DNA of 64,000 nt from JAEULH01 sp963746275 (GCA_963746275.1 CAVVAX010000012.1:23714-87713); one strand, 5' to 3'; shown: positions 18,112 to 27,810, counted from the stretch's first letter. A program made the numbers and translations. The notes: generated by a model from the sequence alone, not told the origin.

Positions 18112-18811
18112 ATGACGCCGATCAGGCCGCCCACCGCACCGAAGCCGAAGAAGAAGCGCTCGGCCTCGTCCGCGCGCTGGCTGCACCGTCAGCGCACCGA
18201 CCCGTACGTCGCCGAGGCGAAGCGCCGCGGCTATCGCTCGCGCGCCGCCTTCAAGCTGATCGAACTCGACGACCGCTTCCGCCTGCTGAAGCCGGGAGCC
18301 CGGGTGGTCGATCTCGGCGCCGCGCCCGGGTGGCTGGACCCAGGTGGCGGTCGAGCGGGTGCGCCCCGAAACGTCGCGCGGCGCCGTGCTCAGCGTTGAC
18401 GTCGCCGCTTTCGATCCGATTGCCGGAGCGGAGACCATCGCCGCCGACATCTTCGCCCCCGAGCTTCCCGACTTGGTGCGCCAGCATCTCAAGGGTCCGG
18501 CGGACGTGGTGCTCAGCGACATGGCGCCTTCGGCCAGCGGCCATGCCGGCGCCGACCACCTGCGCATCATCGGCCTGGCCGAGGCCGCCCTGGAGCTGGC
18601 CACGGCCATCCTGGCGCCGGGCGGAAGCTTCGTCTGCAAGGTCTGGCAAGGCGGGGCGACGCCCGACCTGCTCGCGGCTCTCAAGCGCCTTTTTGCCACC
18701 GTCCGCCACGCCAAGCCGCCGGCGTCCCGCGCCGAGTCCGCGGAGCTCTACGTCGTCGCCACCGGCTTCCGGCCGGAGACGGGCGAGGCCCCGGCACCGA
18801 CCTCGCGCTAA
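18112..18811 (+). CDS. rlmE: 23S rRNA 2'-O-methyltransferase RlmE (FtsJ/RrmJ), one frameshift
   Basis: RlmE methylates U2552 of 23S rRNA using SAM. The catalytic K-D-K-E tetrad is visible: Lys in YRSRAAFKLIELD, Asp in VVLSDMAPSASGHAG, Lys in SFVCKVWQGG, and Glu in ASRAESAELYVVATG. The SAM-binding loop VVDLGAAPG is interrupted. After GAAPG the sequence reads GGGTGGCTGG, where one extra T (near 18331) shifts the frame; the downstream half (TQVAVERVRPETSRG onward) continues to the TAA at 18809-18811. Removing one base restores GAAPGGWTQVAVERV exactly as in the family. A sequencing indel is more likely than loss of this conserved gene. Start ATG 18112 was chosen from the basic family N-terminus. 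Confidence 0.9.
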
Positions 18812-18887
18812 CCTCCCGTTAACCGCTTGGTCCGAAACTTCCCTGGAAGACGCGCGCAGTTTGCGCTCATCGTTGATGGACATTTCC

Positions 18888-19202
18888 ATGGCCAAGCCTT
18901 CCTGCCGCGACCGGATCGAAGCGCGGATCGAGCGGATCGCGGCGCTCATCGCCGCCGCCCGCCGGCTGATCGGCGAGGGCCGGCCACTCGATCTCGGCGT
19001 CCTCGCGCTTGCCATCGCCGACCTCCGCGACGGCGTCCGCAAGGCGCCGGCGGCGGAGGCGGAGGGGTTGGCGCCGCGGATCATCGCGCTGCAGGCGGAC
19101 CTCGATGCTCTGGGCGGCGAGTTGGAGGAGGCGAAGCCCGCCGATAGCCCCGAGGCGCGGCGCGCAGCGATCAGGGCCTACGACGGCGGCAGGAAGGACT
19201 GA
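18888..19202 (+). CDS. Small helical protein upstream of fliO
   Basis: A 104-residue, Ala/Arg-rich, probably all-helical protein (RIEARIERIAALIAAARRLI; PRIIALQADLDALGGELEEA). It ends 1 bp before the fliO-like start, so it is the first gene of the fliO-fliP unit. ATG 18888 is preceded by an in-frame ATG at 18876. Position and coiled-coil character suggest a flagellar assembly accessory or chaperone-like protein (inference). I do not recognise a named family. Confidence 0.65.
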   Translation: MAKPSCRDRIEARIERIAALIAAARRLIGEGRPLDLGVLALAIADLRDGVRKAPAAEAEGLAPRIIALQADLDALGGELEEAKPADSPEARRAAIRAYDGGRKD

Positions 19203-19203
19203 C

Positions 19204-19503
19204 ATGGCCTGGACCGACTATCTGCAGTTCGCACTGGCGCTCGGCTTTGTCCTGGCGCTGATCGGCGTGCTTGCCCTTCTCGCCCAGCGCCTCGGTCTCG
19301 GCCATGCCCCGCGCCGGGGCACGCAGCGCCGGCTCGCCGTCGCTGAGGTCATGGCGCTGGACGCCAAGCACAAGCTGGTCCTGGTGCGCCGCGACGACGT
19401 CGAGCACCTGATCGTGCTGGGCCCAGGCGCCCCCGCGGTCATTGAAATGAACGTGCAGGCCGCGCCGCCGTTCGCGGCCGCGCTGGCGGAGGCCAATCGA
19501 TGA
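19204..19503 (+). CDS. fliO: FliO-like flagellar biosynthesis protein
   Basis: It has 99 residues: an N-terminal membrane span (LQFALALGFVLALIGVLALL), then a basic cytosolic domain (RRLAVAEVMALDAKHKLVLV followed by RRDDVEHLIVLG) with the 'L-D-x-x-x-K-x-x-L-V-x-x' pattern of FliO. FliO assists FliP assembly into the export gate. Its stop overlaps the fliP ATG (ATGA), the classic fliO-fliP arrangement. FliO is poorly conserved, so the call rests on topology plus position. Confidence 0.85.
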   Translation: MAWTDYLQFALALGFVLALIGVLALLAQRLGLGHAPRRGTQRRLAVAEVMALDAKHKLVLVRRDDVEHLIVLGPGAPAVIEMNVQAAPPFAAALAEANR

Positions 19504-20282
19504 AGCGCCCGCTCGCCCTCGCCCTGCCGATCGCCCTGGCCCTCCTGGTCGCTTTGGCCGGCTGCCTGCCGGCCGCCCCGGCAGTGGCCCAGTCGCTGTC
19601 GCTGGATCTCGGCGGCGGGGGCGGGGACGGCGCCGCCACCGGCCGCATCGTCCAGCTCATCGCGCTGCTCAGCGTCCTCAGCCTGGCGCCGTCGATCCTG
19701 GTGATGGTCACCTCGTTCACCCGCATCGTCGTCGTCCTGTCGTTCGTGCGCATGGCGCTCGGCACGCAGCAGACGCCGCCGAACCAGGTGCTCATCAGCC
19801 TGGCGTTGTTCCTGACCTTGTTCGTCATGACGCCGACGCTGCAGCAGGCCTACGACGACGGCATCCGTCCGCTGATAGAAGGCGAGATCGAGGAGCCCGA
19901 AGCCTTCGCCCGCACCCTTCGCCCGGTGCATGCGTTCATGTCGCGCCACGTCCGCGGCGAGGACCTGGCGCTGCTCGGCGAGCTCGCCGAGGTCGAGCTG
20001 AAGCCGGCGGCCGAAGGCGCCGATCCAATGGCCGAGGTGCCGCTTCGCGTTCTCATCCCGGCGTTCATGATCAGCGAGCTGCGCCGGGCGTTCGAGATCG
20101 GCTTCCTCGTCTTCGTCCCGTTCCTCATCATCGACATGGTCGTGGCCTCGATCCTCATGGCCATGGGCATGATGATGCTGCCGCCGGTCATCATCGCCCT
20201 GCCGTTCAAGATCATCTTCTTCGTCCTGGTCGACGGCTGGTCGCTGGTCGTGGGCAGCCTGGTCCGCAGCTTCGCGACGTAG
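19500..20282 (+). CDS. fliP: Flagellar type III export gate protein FliP
   Basis: This 260-residue protein has a signal peptide (LALALPIALALLVALAG...) and the FliP signatures SILVMVTSFTRIVVVLSFVR and ALGTQQTPPNQVLISLALFL, plus the C-terminal pair FEIGFLVFVPFLIIDMVVAS and MMMLPPVIIALPFKIIFFVL. FliP forms the core of the export gate with FliQ and FliR, neither of which is in the window. The gene is complete and its length normal. Confidence 0.97.
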   Translation: MKRPLALALPIALALLVALAGCLPAAPAVAQSLSLDLGGGGGDGAATGRIVQLIALLSVLSLAPSILVMVTSFTRIVVVLSFVRMALGTQQTPPNQVLISLALFLTLFVMTPTLQQAYDDGIRPLIEGEIEEPEAFARTLRPVHAFMSRHVRGEDLALLGELAEVELKPAAEGADPMAEVPLRVLIPAFMISELRRAFEIGFLVFVPFLIIDMVVASILMAMGMMMLPPVIIALPFKIIFFVLVDGWSLVVGSLVRSFAT

Positions 20283-20368
20283 GAGACGGCTATTCGACCT
20301 CCGGCAGCGCCTGCTTGAAGCCGGCGCGCGCGGCCCCACCTGCGGATCAGGCAGGCAAGGGCGGGACG

Positions 20369-20875
20369 ATGGGCCGCTGGCTGACGTTCGTCTTCGGGCT
20401 CGTGATCGGGGGCGGCGCGGGCGCCGGCGGCATGTTCGTCGCCTTCCCGTTCCTCTTCCCGCCACCGGTAGTGGCCGAGGAGGCGCCTGCCGTTTCTACG
20501 GAAGAAGGCGCGGCCAACCTGCTGGGCACCTTCCGCTTCGACGAGATGGCCGAGGGGCGCGACCTCATCCACTGGGCCAACGGCACCGGCGGCGTCTTTC
20601 GCGACGGCCCGATGACGATCCTCCGCTTCGACGACGGCTTCGAGGCGGGCCCGGGTCCCAACTACTGGGTCTACCTCAACACGGTGGCGGTCGGCGAGGA
20701 GGAGGCCTTCAACGCCGACGCGGGCCGGCTCAAGCTGGCGCCGCTGAAGGCGTTCAGCGGCGGGCAGAATTACCCGCTGCCGCCCGACGTCCGCATCGAG
20801 GACTTCCACACCGTGACCGTCTGGTGCGAAAGCTTCGGCGTCTATATCGGCTCGGCGCCGCTGCCGTCCCTTTGA
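20369..20875 (+). CDS. DM13 domain protein with N-terminal membrane anchor
   Basis: The N-terminus is a single membrane segment (WLTFVFGLVIGGGAGAGGMF). A DM13-type beta domain follows: LLGTFRFDEMAEGRDLIHWA, ILRFDDGFEAGPGPNYWVYL, and a conserved C-terminal VTVWCESFGVYIGSAPL. DM13 domains are proposed to take part in redox or electron transfer reactions; the Cys in VWCESFG is the usual candidate residue. ATG 20369 follows a GGGCGGG-containing ribosome binding site. It lies downstream of fliP but has no clear flagellar role. The 3' end overlaps the convergent TPR gene as sequenced. Confidence 0.85.
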   Translation: MGRWLTFVFGLVIGGGAGAGGMFVAFPFLFPPPVVAEEAPAVSTEEGAANLLGTFRFDEMAEGRDLIHWANGTGGVFRDGPMTILRFDDGFEAGPGPNYWVYLNTVAVGEEEAFNADAGRLKLAPLKAFSGGQNYPLPPDVRIEDFHTVTVWCESFGVYIGSAPLPSL

Positions 20876-23717
20876 TCCTTGCGAGCACGTGCGCCGCGGC
20901 GAGGTAGGCGCGGAAGCGGTCGATGGGCCCGGCGTCGGCAGCAAGCGCCCGCAGGTCCGCGGCCGGCATGGTGTTGGCGACGATGAGCGGGAAAACGTCC
21001 TTCCACCGGCTGCGCCCCATCGCCGCACCTTCCGCATCGGCCAGACGCTTTAGGGCCGCCTCATCGCCGGCCAGGGCCAGCGCCACCGCCAGGTGGAGGA
21101 CCCGGTCGGGACGAGCTTGCGCGGCGGTGTTCGCGGCGGCGGCTTCGCCGTCGTTTGGCGCTCCCTCGCCCGCGTTCAGCACCGTCTCCAGCGAGCGTGC
21201 CGCCCGCGACCAGTCGCCGAGGCGCCAGTAGGCATCGGCACGTACCGCCGCGGCCTCCGGCGTGTCCGCCGCCTCGAGCCGCGACAGCGCGTCCTTCGCC
21301 CGGCCCAAGCGCGCCAGCGCCCGCGCGGCGATGACCTGGCGGTCGCTCGCCAGCACGGAGGGGAGATTGGCCTCGGCCGTCGCCTCCACCGCCTTCAGCG
21401 CAGCCTCAGCCTTGTCATCCAGAAGATAGAGGGAGGCGAGCCTGGCGCCCGCCGCGGCGCGGAGCACCCCGGTCAGGCGGAACCGCACCTGGCTTTCCAG
21501 CAGGCTCGTCGCCCGGCCGAGGAGATCGAGCTCGACCATCCGTTCGACGACGGCCTCGATGACCCGGTCGCCGCGGGCGTCGGCGGGGGTGAGTTCGCGG
21601 AACTCGTCGTAGAGGGCGATGGCCTGCAGTGGCGAGAGCTTCTCGGCGTTCTCGCCGACGAACAGGGCGGCGAAGGCCTGGGTCATCTTCGCCGGGATGT
21701 CGTCGCTTTGCATCGCCGCCGGGAAGCTGGTCGCGGCGCGCTTGAAGGTGCGAAGGGCGCCGGCGAAGTCGTTGCCGCCGAGCTGCAGCTCGGCCATGGC
21801 GGCGAAGGATGGCGAGCTCCAGACCGTCGCCACGCCAGGCGAAGCTTAGCGCAGCGAGAGCGTCGATGGCCTCCGCCGGCTCCATCCGCTTGTTCTTCAG
21901 CGCCAGCTCGATGCGGCGTATTCGGCGCGCACCTGGCTCTGCCGCTCGGGATCCGGGCCGGCTTCCACCTCCCGCCATTTGCCCAGCGCCCCGGGAACGT
22001 CGCCGTTGGCGGCCAGCCGGCGGCCATCGAGAAACGCCACCGCCGCCCTCTGGGCCGGATCTTCGGCCTCCGCAGCAAGCAGCGCCAGAAGCCGTTCGGC
22101 GAGCGCTGGCTCGCCGGCATCGATGGCCGCTTCGCCAAGCCCCGGCAGCAGCGCCCGGCGCAGCACGCGCGGGTAGCCGGCAACGACAGCGGCCTGCTCG
22201 GCAAGCCGCTCGCGAACCTCGCCGCTGCGGCCCTGCGCCACGCTCAGCGCCGTCCGCCATGCCGCCGCCTCCAAATGCTCGGCAAGGCTTGGGTGGCTTA
22301 GGTCGGCGTCCGCCTCGGCGAAACGGCCTAGCAGCAGCTCCGCCGCGCCGCGGAGGAGGCGGAACGACGCCTCATCCCCCATCGCGGGCCGCGTGTCGCG
22401 TGCCCGCTCCAGCGCGCCAAGGGCTTCCGCCGCGAGGCCGTAGGCAAGGTTGAGGTTCGCGAGGCGCAGCCAGGCTGGCTCGTGCTCGGTTGGGTCCACC
22501 GCGGCCAGGGCGGCTTCCAGCGCCCGCCGCGCCGGGGTGTAGGCGTCCACCGACTGCGTCGCCCAGTCGCCCACCTGCAATAGCCCCCTCCCGGCGGCGG
22601 GAGCGCGGAGCCCGGCACGGGCGCGCGTGGCCGGATCGGCCGACGTCAGCGCAAGTCCGCCGGGCCGGGCCAGCTCGACCGCCTCGCGGCCGGGGCGCAC
22701 CTGGAGGTCATCGACCAGCGGGCGAACGACGAGACCCTGGAGCGAAGCGAGCAGCCGGAGCTGGGGGTAGAGGTGGTCGCGGGCCAACCCGTGGCCGAGG
22801 GGAACGACGGGCACGACCACCAGCGTGTCGCCGATCGCCGGGTCAGCGAGCACCACCGGCGTTCCGGGCTCGGCCACCGGCAGCACCAGCGCCGCGCCGC
22901 CGGGATCCTGCCGCGGCGATGGCGCGACGCTTGCCGACGGCTTCGCCGGACCGCGCCCGAGGTCGAGGATCCAGGCCAGCCCGTCGCGGCGGATGTCGGC
23001 ATCTCCGGCGAGCTCCAGGCGCAGCACCGTCGCCCGCGGATGCGGCCGCTGCTGGAGAGTGCGAAGCGCCTCGCCGCCCGCCGCGCGTAAGGCAGCAATG
23101 TCTTGGGCCGACGGCTTGTCGAAGATGAGCCACAGGGCCTCGCCGCGGCGGAACGCGGCGGCCGCGACCGGCTCGGCCCACTCGAAGCGCAGCGAGGCGA
23201 CCGGTGCGCCGCCGGCAGCCTTGTCGGGCGCGCGCAGGGGCGCAGGCTGGGTCCGAGCGGTCCGGTTCGGCGCCGGGGCGGGCGGCTTGATCGCCCCCGC
23301 TGACACGGCCGCCGGTTCCGGGCCCTCCTGCGCCGCCACGACCGCCGGCGGGAAGCCGTCGAACAGGTCGATCATCACCCGCGTCTGGTCGGCGAAAGCC
23401 AGGGCAACGATGCCGGGCTTCAGCGGGAACGACAGGGCGCGCCCCTCGTCGCTGATCTCCGGGGGACCGAGGAAGCGATGCAGCGGCGCCACCGCCGCGG
23501 CAAAGTCCGCCTCGGCTGGCCGGGCAAAGCGCAGCACGTGACGGCCGCCGACCGAACGCGCCTGGAACTCCACCGGCGCCGGCCAAGACAGCGTCAGCCG
23601 GCCCACATCGCCACGCACCGATCCGCTCGCCCGCACGACATCGGCGCGAACGTGGCCGGCGGAGGCGGCGAGAAGGCCGGCCAGCAGCAGCGTCAACGGC
23701 CCTCTTGCGCCGATCAT
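20754..23717 (-). CDS. Large secreted TPR-type protein of flagellar cluster (two frameshifts)
   Basis: A signal peptide (LTLLLAGLLAASAGHVRA) opens a protein of almost 1000 residues. The first 250 residues are beta-rich (VGRLTLSWPAPVEFQARSVG; LRFEWAEPVAAAAFRRG) and the rest is helical repeats typical of TPR proteins (WLRLANLNLAYGLAAEALGA; LAVALALAGDEAALKRLADA). The frame breaks twice: near 21915 (RAEYA | RIELALKNKR) and near 21800 (LAILRR | MAELQLGGND). Each is restored by one base. It follows the MotB-like gene with a 4-bp overlap, so it belongs to the fliL operon, and its job may be motor or periplasmic scaffold related (inference). The last 40 residues as sequenced are Arg-rich and overlap the convergent DM13 gene by 122 bp. 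The true stop may be earlier in another frame, for instance at 20842. Confidence 0.75.
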
Positions 23718-25147
23718 GTGCTTCCTCGCGCCGGCAGGATCACGATGTCGACCCGCCGCGCCAGCGCGTGCCTGGCCTCCGCCTCACCCGGCGGCAGTTC
23801 AGCGAAGCGGCTGTCGGCAAAGCCGCGGGCGACGATGCCCTCCCTCCCGTCCACGGTGCGCAGCACGGCGGCCACCGCCTCCGCGCGCGCCAGCGACAGC
23901 TCCCAGTTGGAGGCGAAGTCTCCTGCCGTGACCGGCGCCGGATCGGCGTGGCCTTCGGTGGCGACGTCGTTGGCGATGGTCCTGAGCACCGAGGCGATGG
24001 CCACGAGCATCGGCGCCGACCGGTCGGCGAGCTTCGCCGAACCCGGAGCGAAGGCGAGATCGGCGGGCACGGAGATCAGCAGCCGCTCGCCGTCGCGGCC
24101 GATCTCGATGCCGTGGGCGAGCGGGTTGGCGCCGAGGTTCTGTTTCAGCACCGATGCCAGGTAGTCGAGATTGAGGGCGCGCCGCGGCGAGATCGTGGCG
24201 ATGGCGAAGCGCGACGGCTCCGTCGGCGCGATCCCCGCCGCCGGCATGTCGAGCGAACCTGAGAGGGACGCGGCGATGGCTCGCCACCGCTCGATCTCGA
24301 GCTGCGACATCGAGAACATCAGCACGAAGAAGGTGAGCAGCAGCGAAACCAGGTCGGTGAAGGTCAGCATCCACGCCTGCCGGCTGATCGCCGGCCGCGC
24401 GCCGGGGGCGCAGAGATCCGCTCCGCCGGGGAGGGGCGGCTTGCTCATGACGGCCGCTCCGCCCTGAGCCGATCGTTGCGGGCCCGCGCCGTCGATGGTG
24501 AAGGTCAGCCAGACCCCGCCGCCGGCGCCCGGCGCGAGCGCAATGGCGAGCCGATCCGGTGGCGCGCCGCGGGCCAGCATCTCCCGGGCAAAGGCGTCGG
24601 CACGGGCAGCGGGCAGCCGCGGCTCTGCCGCTTCGGCCGCAGGCGCCAGCGCGAGCTCCACCCTCACCACCAGCCCGTCCGGCGGGCTGCTCACGGCGGC
24701 AACGACCCGGTCGAGCAGCGGGTCGAGAGCCGGACGCAGAGCCGCCGCATCTTCGGCGAAGACCGCTGCCAGGGGGAGGCTGGCGCGCATGACCCGCCCG
24801 GGTTTGACGATCTCCACCTCGGCGATGTGGACAAGACTGGCGAAGGCGGCCGTCAGCTTGCGTTCGAGCAGCAGCGCCGGATCGCCTTGGCCCGGACCGA
24901 CGGACGTGCCCGAAGGCTTGGCGTGGCCAAAGGTTGCCGACAGGCTCTCCATCACCGCCTTCGCCTTCATCTCCTCGATCGTCGACAGGCTGACCAGCAG
25001 GATGAAGAAGGCGAGGACCAGCAGGTACAGGCCGAGGAAGATCGACAGCGACGGATCGCCCTGCGCCCGCCGCGCCGGCATCGGCATGGAGAAGGTGGCA
25101 TGCGGCGGGCCCGCTGCCCCCGTCGAGACGGAAGGAGCCTGTTCCAT
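23714..25147 (-). CDS. Two tandem MotB-like modules read as one 477-residue frame
   Basis: Residues 1-230 are a MotB-like unit: one membrane span (SIFLGLYLLVLAFFILLVSL) and a short periplasmic domain. It lacks the proton-channel Asp that normally sits in this helix; a Gly occupies the position. From residue 234 a second, canonical MotB/OmpA module begins (MSKPPLPGGADLCAPG). It has the span MLTFTDLVSLLLTFFVLMFS with the channel Asp, and an OmpA-like peptidoglycan-binding domain (VPADLAFAPGSAKLADRSAP; ATEGHADPAP; SLARAEAVAAVL). The second ATG is at 24448. A one-base change near 24460 would end the first module at a TGA overlapping that ATG, so two separate genes (about 24446-25147 and 23714-24448) are likely. 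The second module would be a stator-type or motor-associated protein; no motA is in the window. Confidence 0.82.
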   Translation of the reverse strand: MEQAPSVSTGAAGPPHATFSMPMPARRAQGDPSLSIFLGLYLLVLAFFILLVSLSTIEEMKAKAVMESLSATFGHAKPSGTSVGPGQGDPALLLERKLTAAFASLVHIAEVEIVKPGRVMRASLPLAAVFAEDAAALRPALDPLLDRVVAAVSSPPDGLVVRVELALAPAAEAAEPRLPAARADAFAREMLARGAPPDRLAIALAPGAGGGVWLTFTIDGAGPQRSAQGGAAVMSKPPLPGGADLCAPGARPAISRQAWMLTFTDLVSLLLTFFVLMFSMSQLEIERWRAIAASLSGSLDMPAAGIAPTEPSRFAIATISPRRALNLDYLASVLKQNLGANPLAHGIEIGRDGERLLISVPADLAFAPGSAKLADRSAPMLVAIASVLRTIANDVATEGHADPAPVTAGDFASNWELSLARAEAVAAVLRTVDGREGIVARGFADSRFAELPPGEAEARHALARRVDIVILPARGST

Positions 25148-25150
25148 GGC

Positions 25151-25969
25151 TCAGCGCGGGGCGCCACCGCCGGCGGCCCGGATTGCCGGGCGAGCCGCGG
25201 CCTCGATCTTGCGCGTGCGGACGAGCTCCGCCGTCACATCGCGCGCCTTCATCGGGTTCATCTCCGCCATGATCGCCGCAAGCTTGCGCTCCTTGATCCT
25301 TTCGACGACCAGGAGCAACGGCTCCAGCTCGAGCGTCTGGAGGATCGCGGCGGCGTCCTTTGGCTTCATGCTCTCGTAGAGTCTCGCCAGCGACGCGACC
25401 TTCGCGTCCTGCTGCTCGTCGTGGCTCTTGAGGAGCCGACTGACCTGCGCCTGCAGCTCCTTCAGCGCCGTCGCCTTGGCATCGATCCGGCTTTCCGCCG
25501 CCTTTAGCAGGGCCTCGCGCTTGTCCAGGTCATGCATCCGGGCTTCGAGCTGCTCACGGCGTGCGGCGAGCTGGCGCAGCACGTCGACCTCGGCCGGGGA
25601 GAAGGACGAAGCCTCCGCCGATCCGGAAGACGCTTGCCCGTCGGCGGGCGTGACGGGCGGTGGTGGTGGGGTTTCGCCTCCGGCACCGGGGCTGCTGGCG
25701 GCCGACGCCGGCGGGGCCGCGGGTGCCGGCGAGGCAGGCGGCTGTTCGGAAGCCGCAGAGCTGGCCGCGGCGCCAGCTATGGCCAGCGGCCCGCGCTGGG
25801 GCCAATCCTCCGCGCCCTGCCAAAGCATCCCGATCTTCACCGTGAGAAACAGCGCGGCGAGGAATATTAGCGCCGGCAGCAGCCGCAACCGCCGCAGGCT
25901 GGACGCTCCCCCAAGCCGCGGCCGGGACGACTTTTGCTTGTCAGACACTGCGCGCACCTTCCGTTTCAT
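25151..25969 (-). CDS. motE: MotE/MgtE-N-like flagellar motor protein
   Basis: It has 272 residues: a membrane span near 28-46 (LLPALIFLAALFLTVKIGML), a long Pro/Ala/Ser-rich linker, a coiled coil (VLRQLAARREQLEARMHDLD), and a C-terminal MgtE-N-like domain (YESMKPKDAAAILQTLELEP; MAEMNPMKARDVTAELVRTR). MotE is a periplasmic chaperone/scaffold needed for motor function in alphaproteobacteria. The gene is 3 bp upstream of the MotB-like frame, consistent with coupling. Homology is clear in the C-terminal domain; the linker is probably disordered. Confidence 0.88.
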   Translation of the reverse strand: MKRKVRAVSDKQKSSRPRLGGASSLRRLRLLPALIFLAALFLTVKIGMLWQGAEDWPQRGPLAIAGAAASSAASEQPPASPAPAAPPASAASSPGAGGETPPPPPVTPADGQASSGSAEASSFSPAEVDVLRQLAARREQLEARMHDLDKREALLKAAESRIDAKATALKELQAQVSRLLKSHDEQQDAKVASLARLYESMKPKDAAAILQTLELEPLLLVVERIKERKLAAIMAEMNPMKARDVTAELVRTRKIEAAARPAIRAAGGGAPR

Positions 25970-26172
25970 GTCTCTGGCGTCTCATGTCGCTGCACGAGTG
26001 TTCTCGAACAGCTACCGGTCAGGCGTCATGGCGAGGCGGGTCGCGGTAGGGCGGGATGGGCATAGGCGTACCGCGCCGAAACCCGCGGGTCCGGCTTCGC
26101 GCGACCCGCCATACGGCCTCGTCGACTTCGCCTCCTCGCACTGGCGATCAAGGTTCCGCTTCCACCTCTGCC

Positions 26173-26670
26173 CTAGCGCTTGAAGCGCAAGGCCTGGAGG
26201 AGGTCGCGCTCGGCTTCCGAGCGCGCCGCCGCCGCGGGCGTGGCCGGCTGGGCCGGGACGGGGGTCTGGGCGCGGTCCGGGGTGCGGTCCGGGGCCGAGG
26301 CCGGGCCGGGGCCGGGGCCTGGGCCGGCGCGGCCGGGCATCGGCGTGACGTTGCCCTGTGGCCGGGTCGCCCGCACCGCGGCCTCCAGCCGGTCGCAGAC
26401 GGCTTCGGCCCGCTCAATGAGCTGGCGCAGATCCTCCTCGTGCGTCTCGGCACGCTTGTTCTCTGTTTCGAGGCCCGCCGCAGTCGTCTTCAGACAGGCG
26501 ACGCTGCCCTCGGCGCGGGCGAGCGCGGCGTTGAACTCCTGCGCCAGGGTTGTGAACTCCAGCCTGTCGCGCCCCAACCCGGCGAACCGCCGATTGAGGC
26601 TCATGGCCAGCACGATGGCGACGATGAGAAGCGCCGCCACCAGGCCGTCGAGAAACAGGGTCCAGATCAC
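26173..26670 (-). CDS. DUF6468-type flagellar protein
   Basis: GTG 26670 lies 2 bp after the fliM stop. The 165-residue product has an N-terminal span (WTLFLDGLVAALLIVAIVLA) followed by NRRFAGLGRDRLEFTTLAQE. A long helix (EFNAALARAEGSVACLKTTA) and a Pro/Ala-rich tail follow. This matches the small DUF6468 proteins encoded after fliM in Rhodospirillales flagellar operons; function is unknown, possibly motor stabilisation. The frame is open upstream into fliM but that part is shadow. Confidence 0.75.
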   Translation of the reverse strand: MIWTLFLDGLVAALLIVAIVLAMSLNRRFAGLGRDRLEFTTLAQEFNAALARAEGSVACLKTTAAGLETENKRAETHEEDLRQLIERAEAVCDRLEAAVRATRPQGNVTPMPGRAGPGPGPGPASAPDRTPDRAQTPVPAQPATPAAAARSEAERDLLQALRFKR

Positions 26671-26672
26671 GG

Positions 26673-27785
26673 TCAGCGTCCTGATGTCTTGTTCGCGGCG
26701 GAACCGGGTGCGCGCCCGTCGATCTGCACGGCGATCCGCTCGCCCGAGCGACCCATGCGCGCCGAATACATCGGCACGCCCGAGCAGCGCATCTCGATCA
26801 GCGAGTTGGGTGAAGCCTCGAACATCAGCCGGGAGCCTACTTGAAGGGCGAAGATGTCGCGGAGCGGCACGGTGCGCTCGTCGAGGACGGCGGTGAGCTC
26901 GACGTCGGTCAGCCACAGGTTCTCGGCGAGGTGGGTCTCCCAGATGCTGTCGCGGCCGAACTTCTCGCCCATGAACATCTGCAACAGCAGGTCGCGGACC
27001 GGCTCCAGGGTCGAATAGGGCAGCACCAGGTCTATCCGCCCGCCGCGATCGTCCATGTCGATGCGCAAACTGGCGGCGACGGCGGCGTTGGAAGGCTGGG
27101 TGATCGAGGCGAAGCGCGGATTGGTTTCCAGCCGCTCGATGCGGAAGGTGACCGGACTCAACGGTTCGAACGCGGCCGTGAGGTCGGCCAGCATCACGTG
27201 AATCATCCGCTCGACCAGGCTGCGCTCGATGGTCGTGTATGGCCGGCCCTCAATGCGGATGGCGGCGGAGCCGCGTCGGCCGCCCAGCAGGATGTCGACC
27301 GCCGAGTAGATGAGCGCCGAGTCGGCGGTGATCAGCCCGAAGTTCTCCCACTCCTCGGCCTTGAAGATGCTGAGCATCGCCGGCAGCGGGACGCGGTTGA
27401 TGTAGTCGCCGAAACGGACGGTGCTGATCGCCTCCAGCGAGACCTCGACGTTGTCCGAGGTGAACTTGCGCAGGCTGGTCGACATCAGCCGCACCAGCCG
27501 GTCGAACACCACCTCCAGCATCGGCAGCCGCTCGTAGGACAGCGGCCCGCGGTTGATGATGGCGCGGACGCCGGTGACCGGCTGCGCCTCCTCGCTGTCG
27601 TCGGCAAAGCCGAGGAGGCTGTCGATCTCGCTCTGGTCGAGGACCGCCGCCGCCTTCGGCGGGGTCGGCGTCGCTGGAGCCGCCGGCTTGACCGTCTCGG
27701 CCATGGCCTCGCCCCAGCCATCGTCGTCGGCTCCGGGCGGCGTTCCGCCGGACACTGCCGGCTCGTCCGTATCCGCTGGCGTCAT
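26673..27785 (-). CDS. fliM: Flagellar motor switch protein FliM
   Basis: The 370-residue protein carries the CheY-P binding motif at the N-terminal side (VLDQSEIDSLLGF, about residue 48). The FliM middle domain follows (YERLPMLEVVFDRLVRLMST; NFGLITADSALIYSAVDILL with GG following; IDLVLPYSTLEPVRDLL) and then the C-terminal SpoA domain (TVPLRDIFALQVGSRLMFEA). The first 45 residues are an acidic/Pro-rich extension. FliM forms the switch ring of the C-ring with FliG and FliN. It lies in the leftward operon between fliL and the DUF6468 gene. Confidence 0.97.
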   Translation of the reverse strand: MTPADTDEPAVSGGTPPGADDDGWGEAMAETVKPAAPATPTPPKAAAVLDQSEIDSLLGFADDSEEAQPVTGVRAIINRGPLSYERLPMLEVVFDRLVRLMSTSLRKFTSDNVEVSLEAISTVRFGDYINRVPLPAMLSIFKAEEWENFGLITADSALIYSAVDILLGGRRGSAAIRIEGRPYTTIERSLVERMIHVMLADLTAAFEPLSPVTFRIERLETNPRFASITQPSNAAVAASLRIDMDDRGGRIDLVLPYSTLEPVRDLLLQMFMGEKFGRDSIWETHLAENLWLTDVELTAVLDERTVPLRDIFALQVGSRLMFEASPNSLIEMRCSGVPMYSARMGRSGERIAVQIDGRAPGSAANKTSGR

Positions 27786-27810
27786 TGCGGCGCAATCCTC
27801 CTTGGGATGG

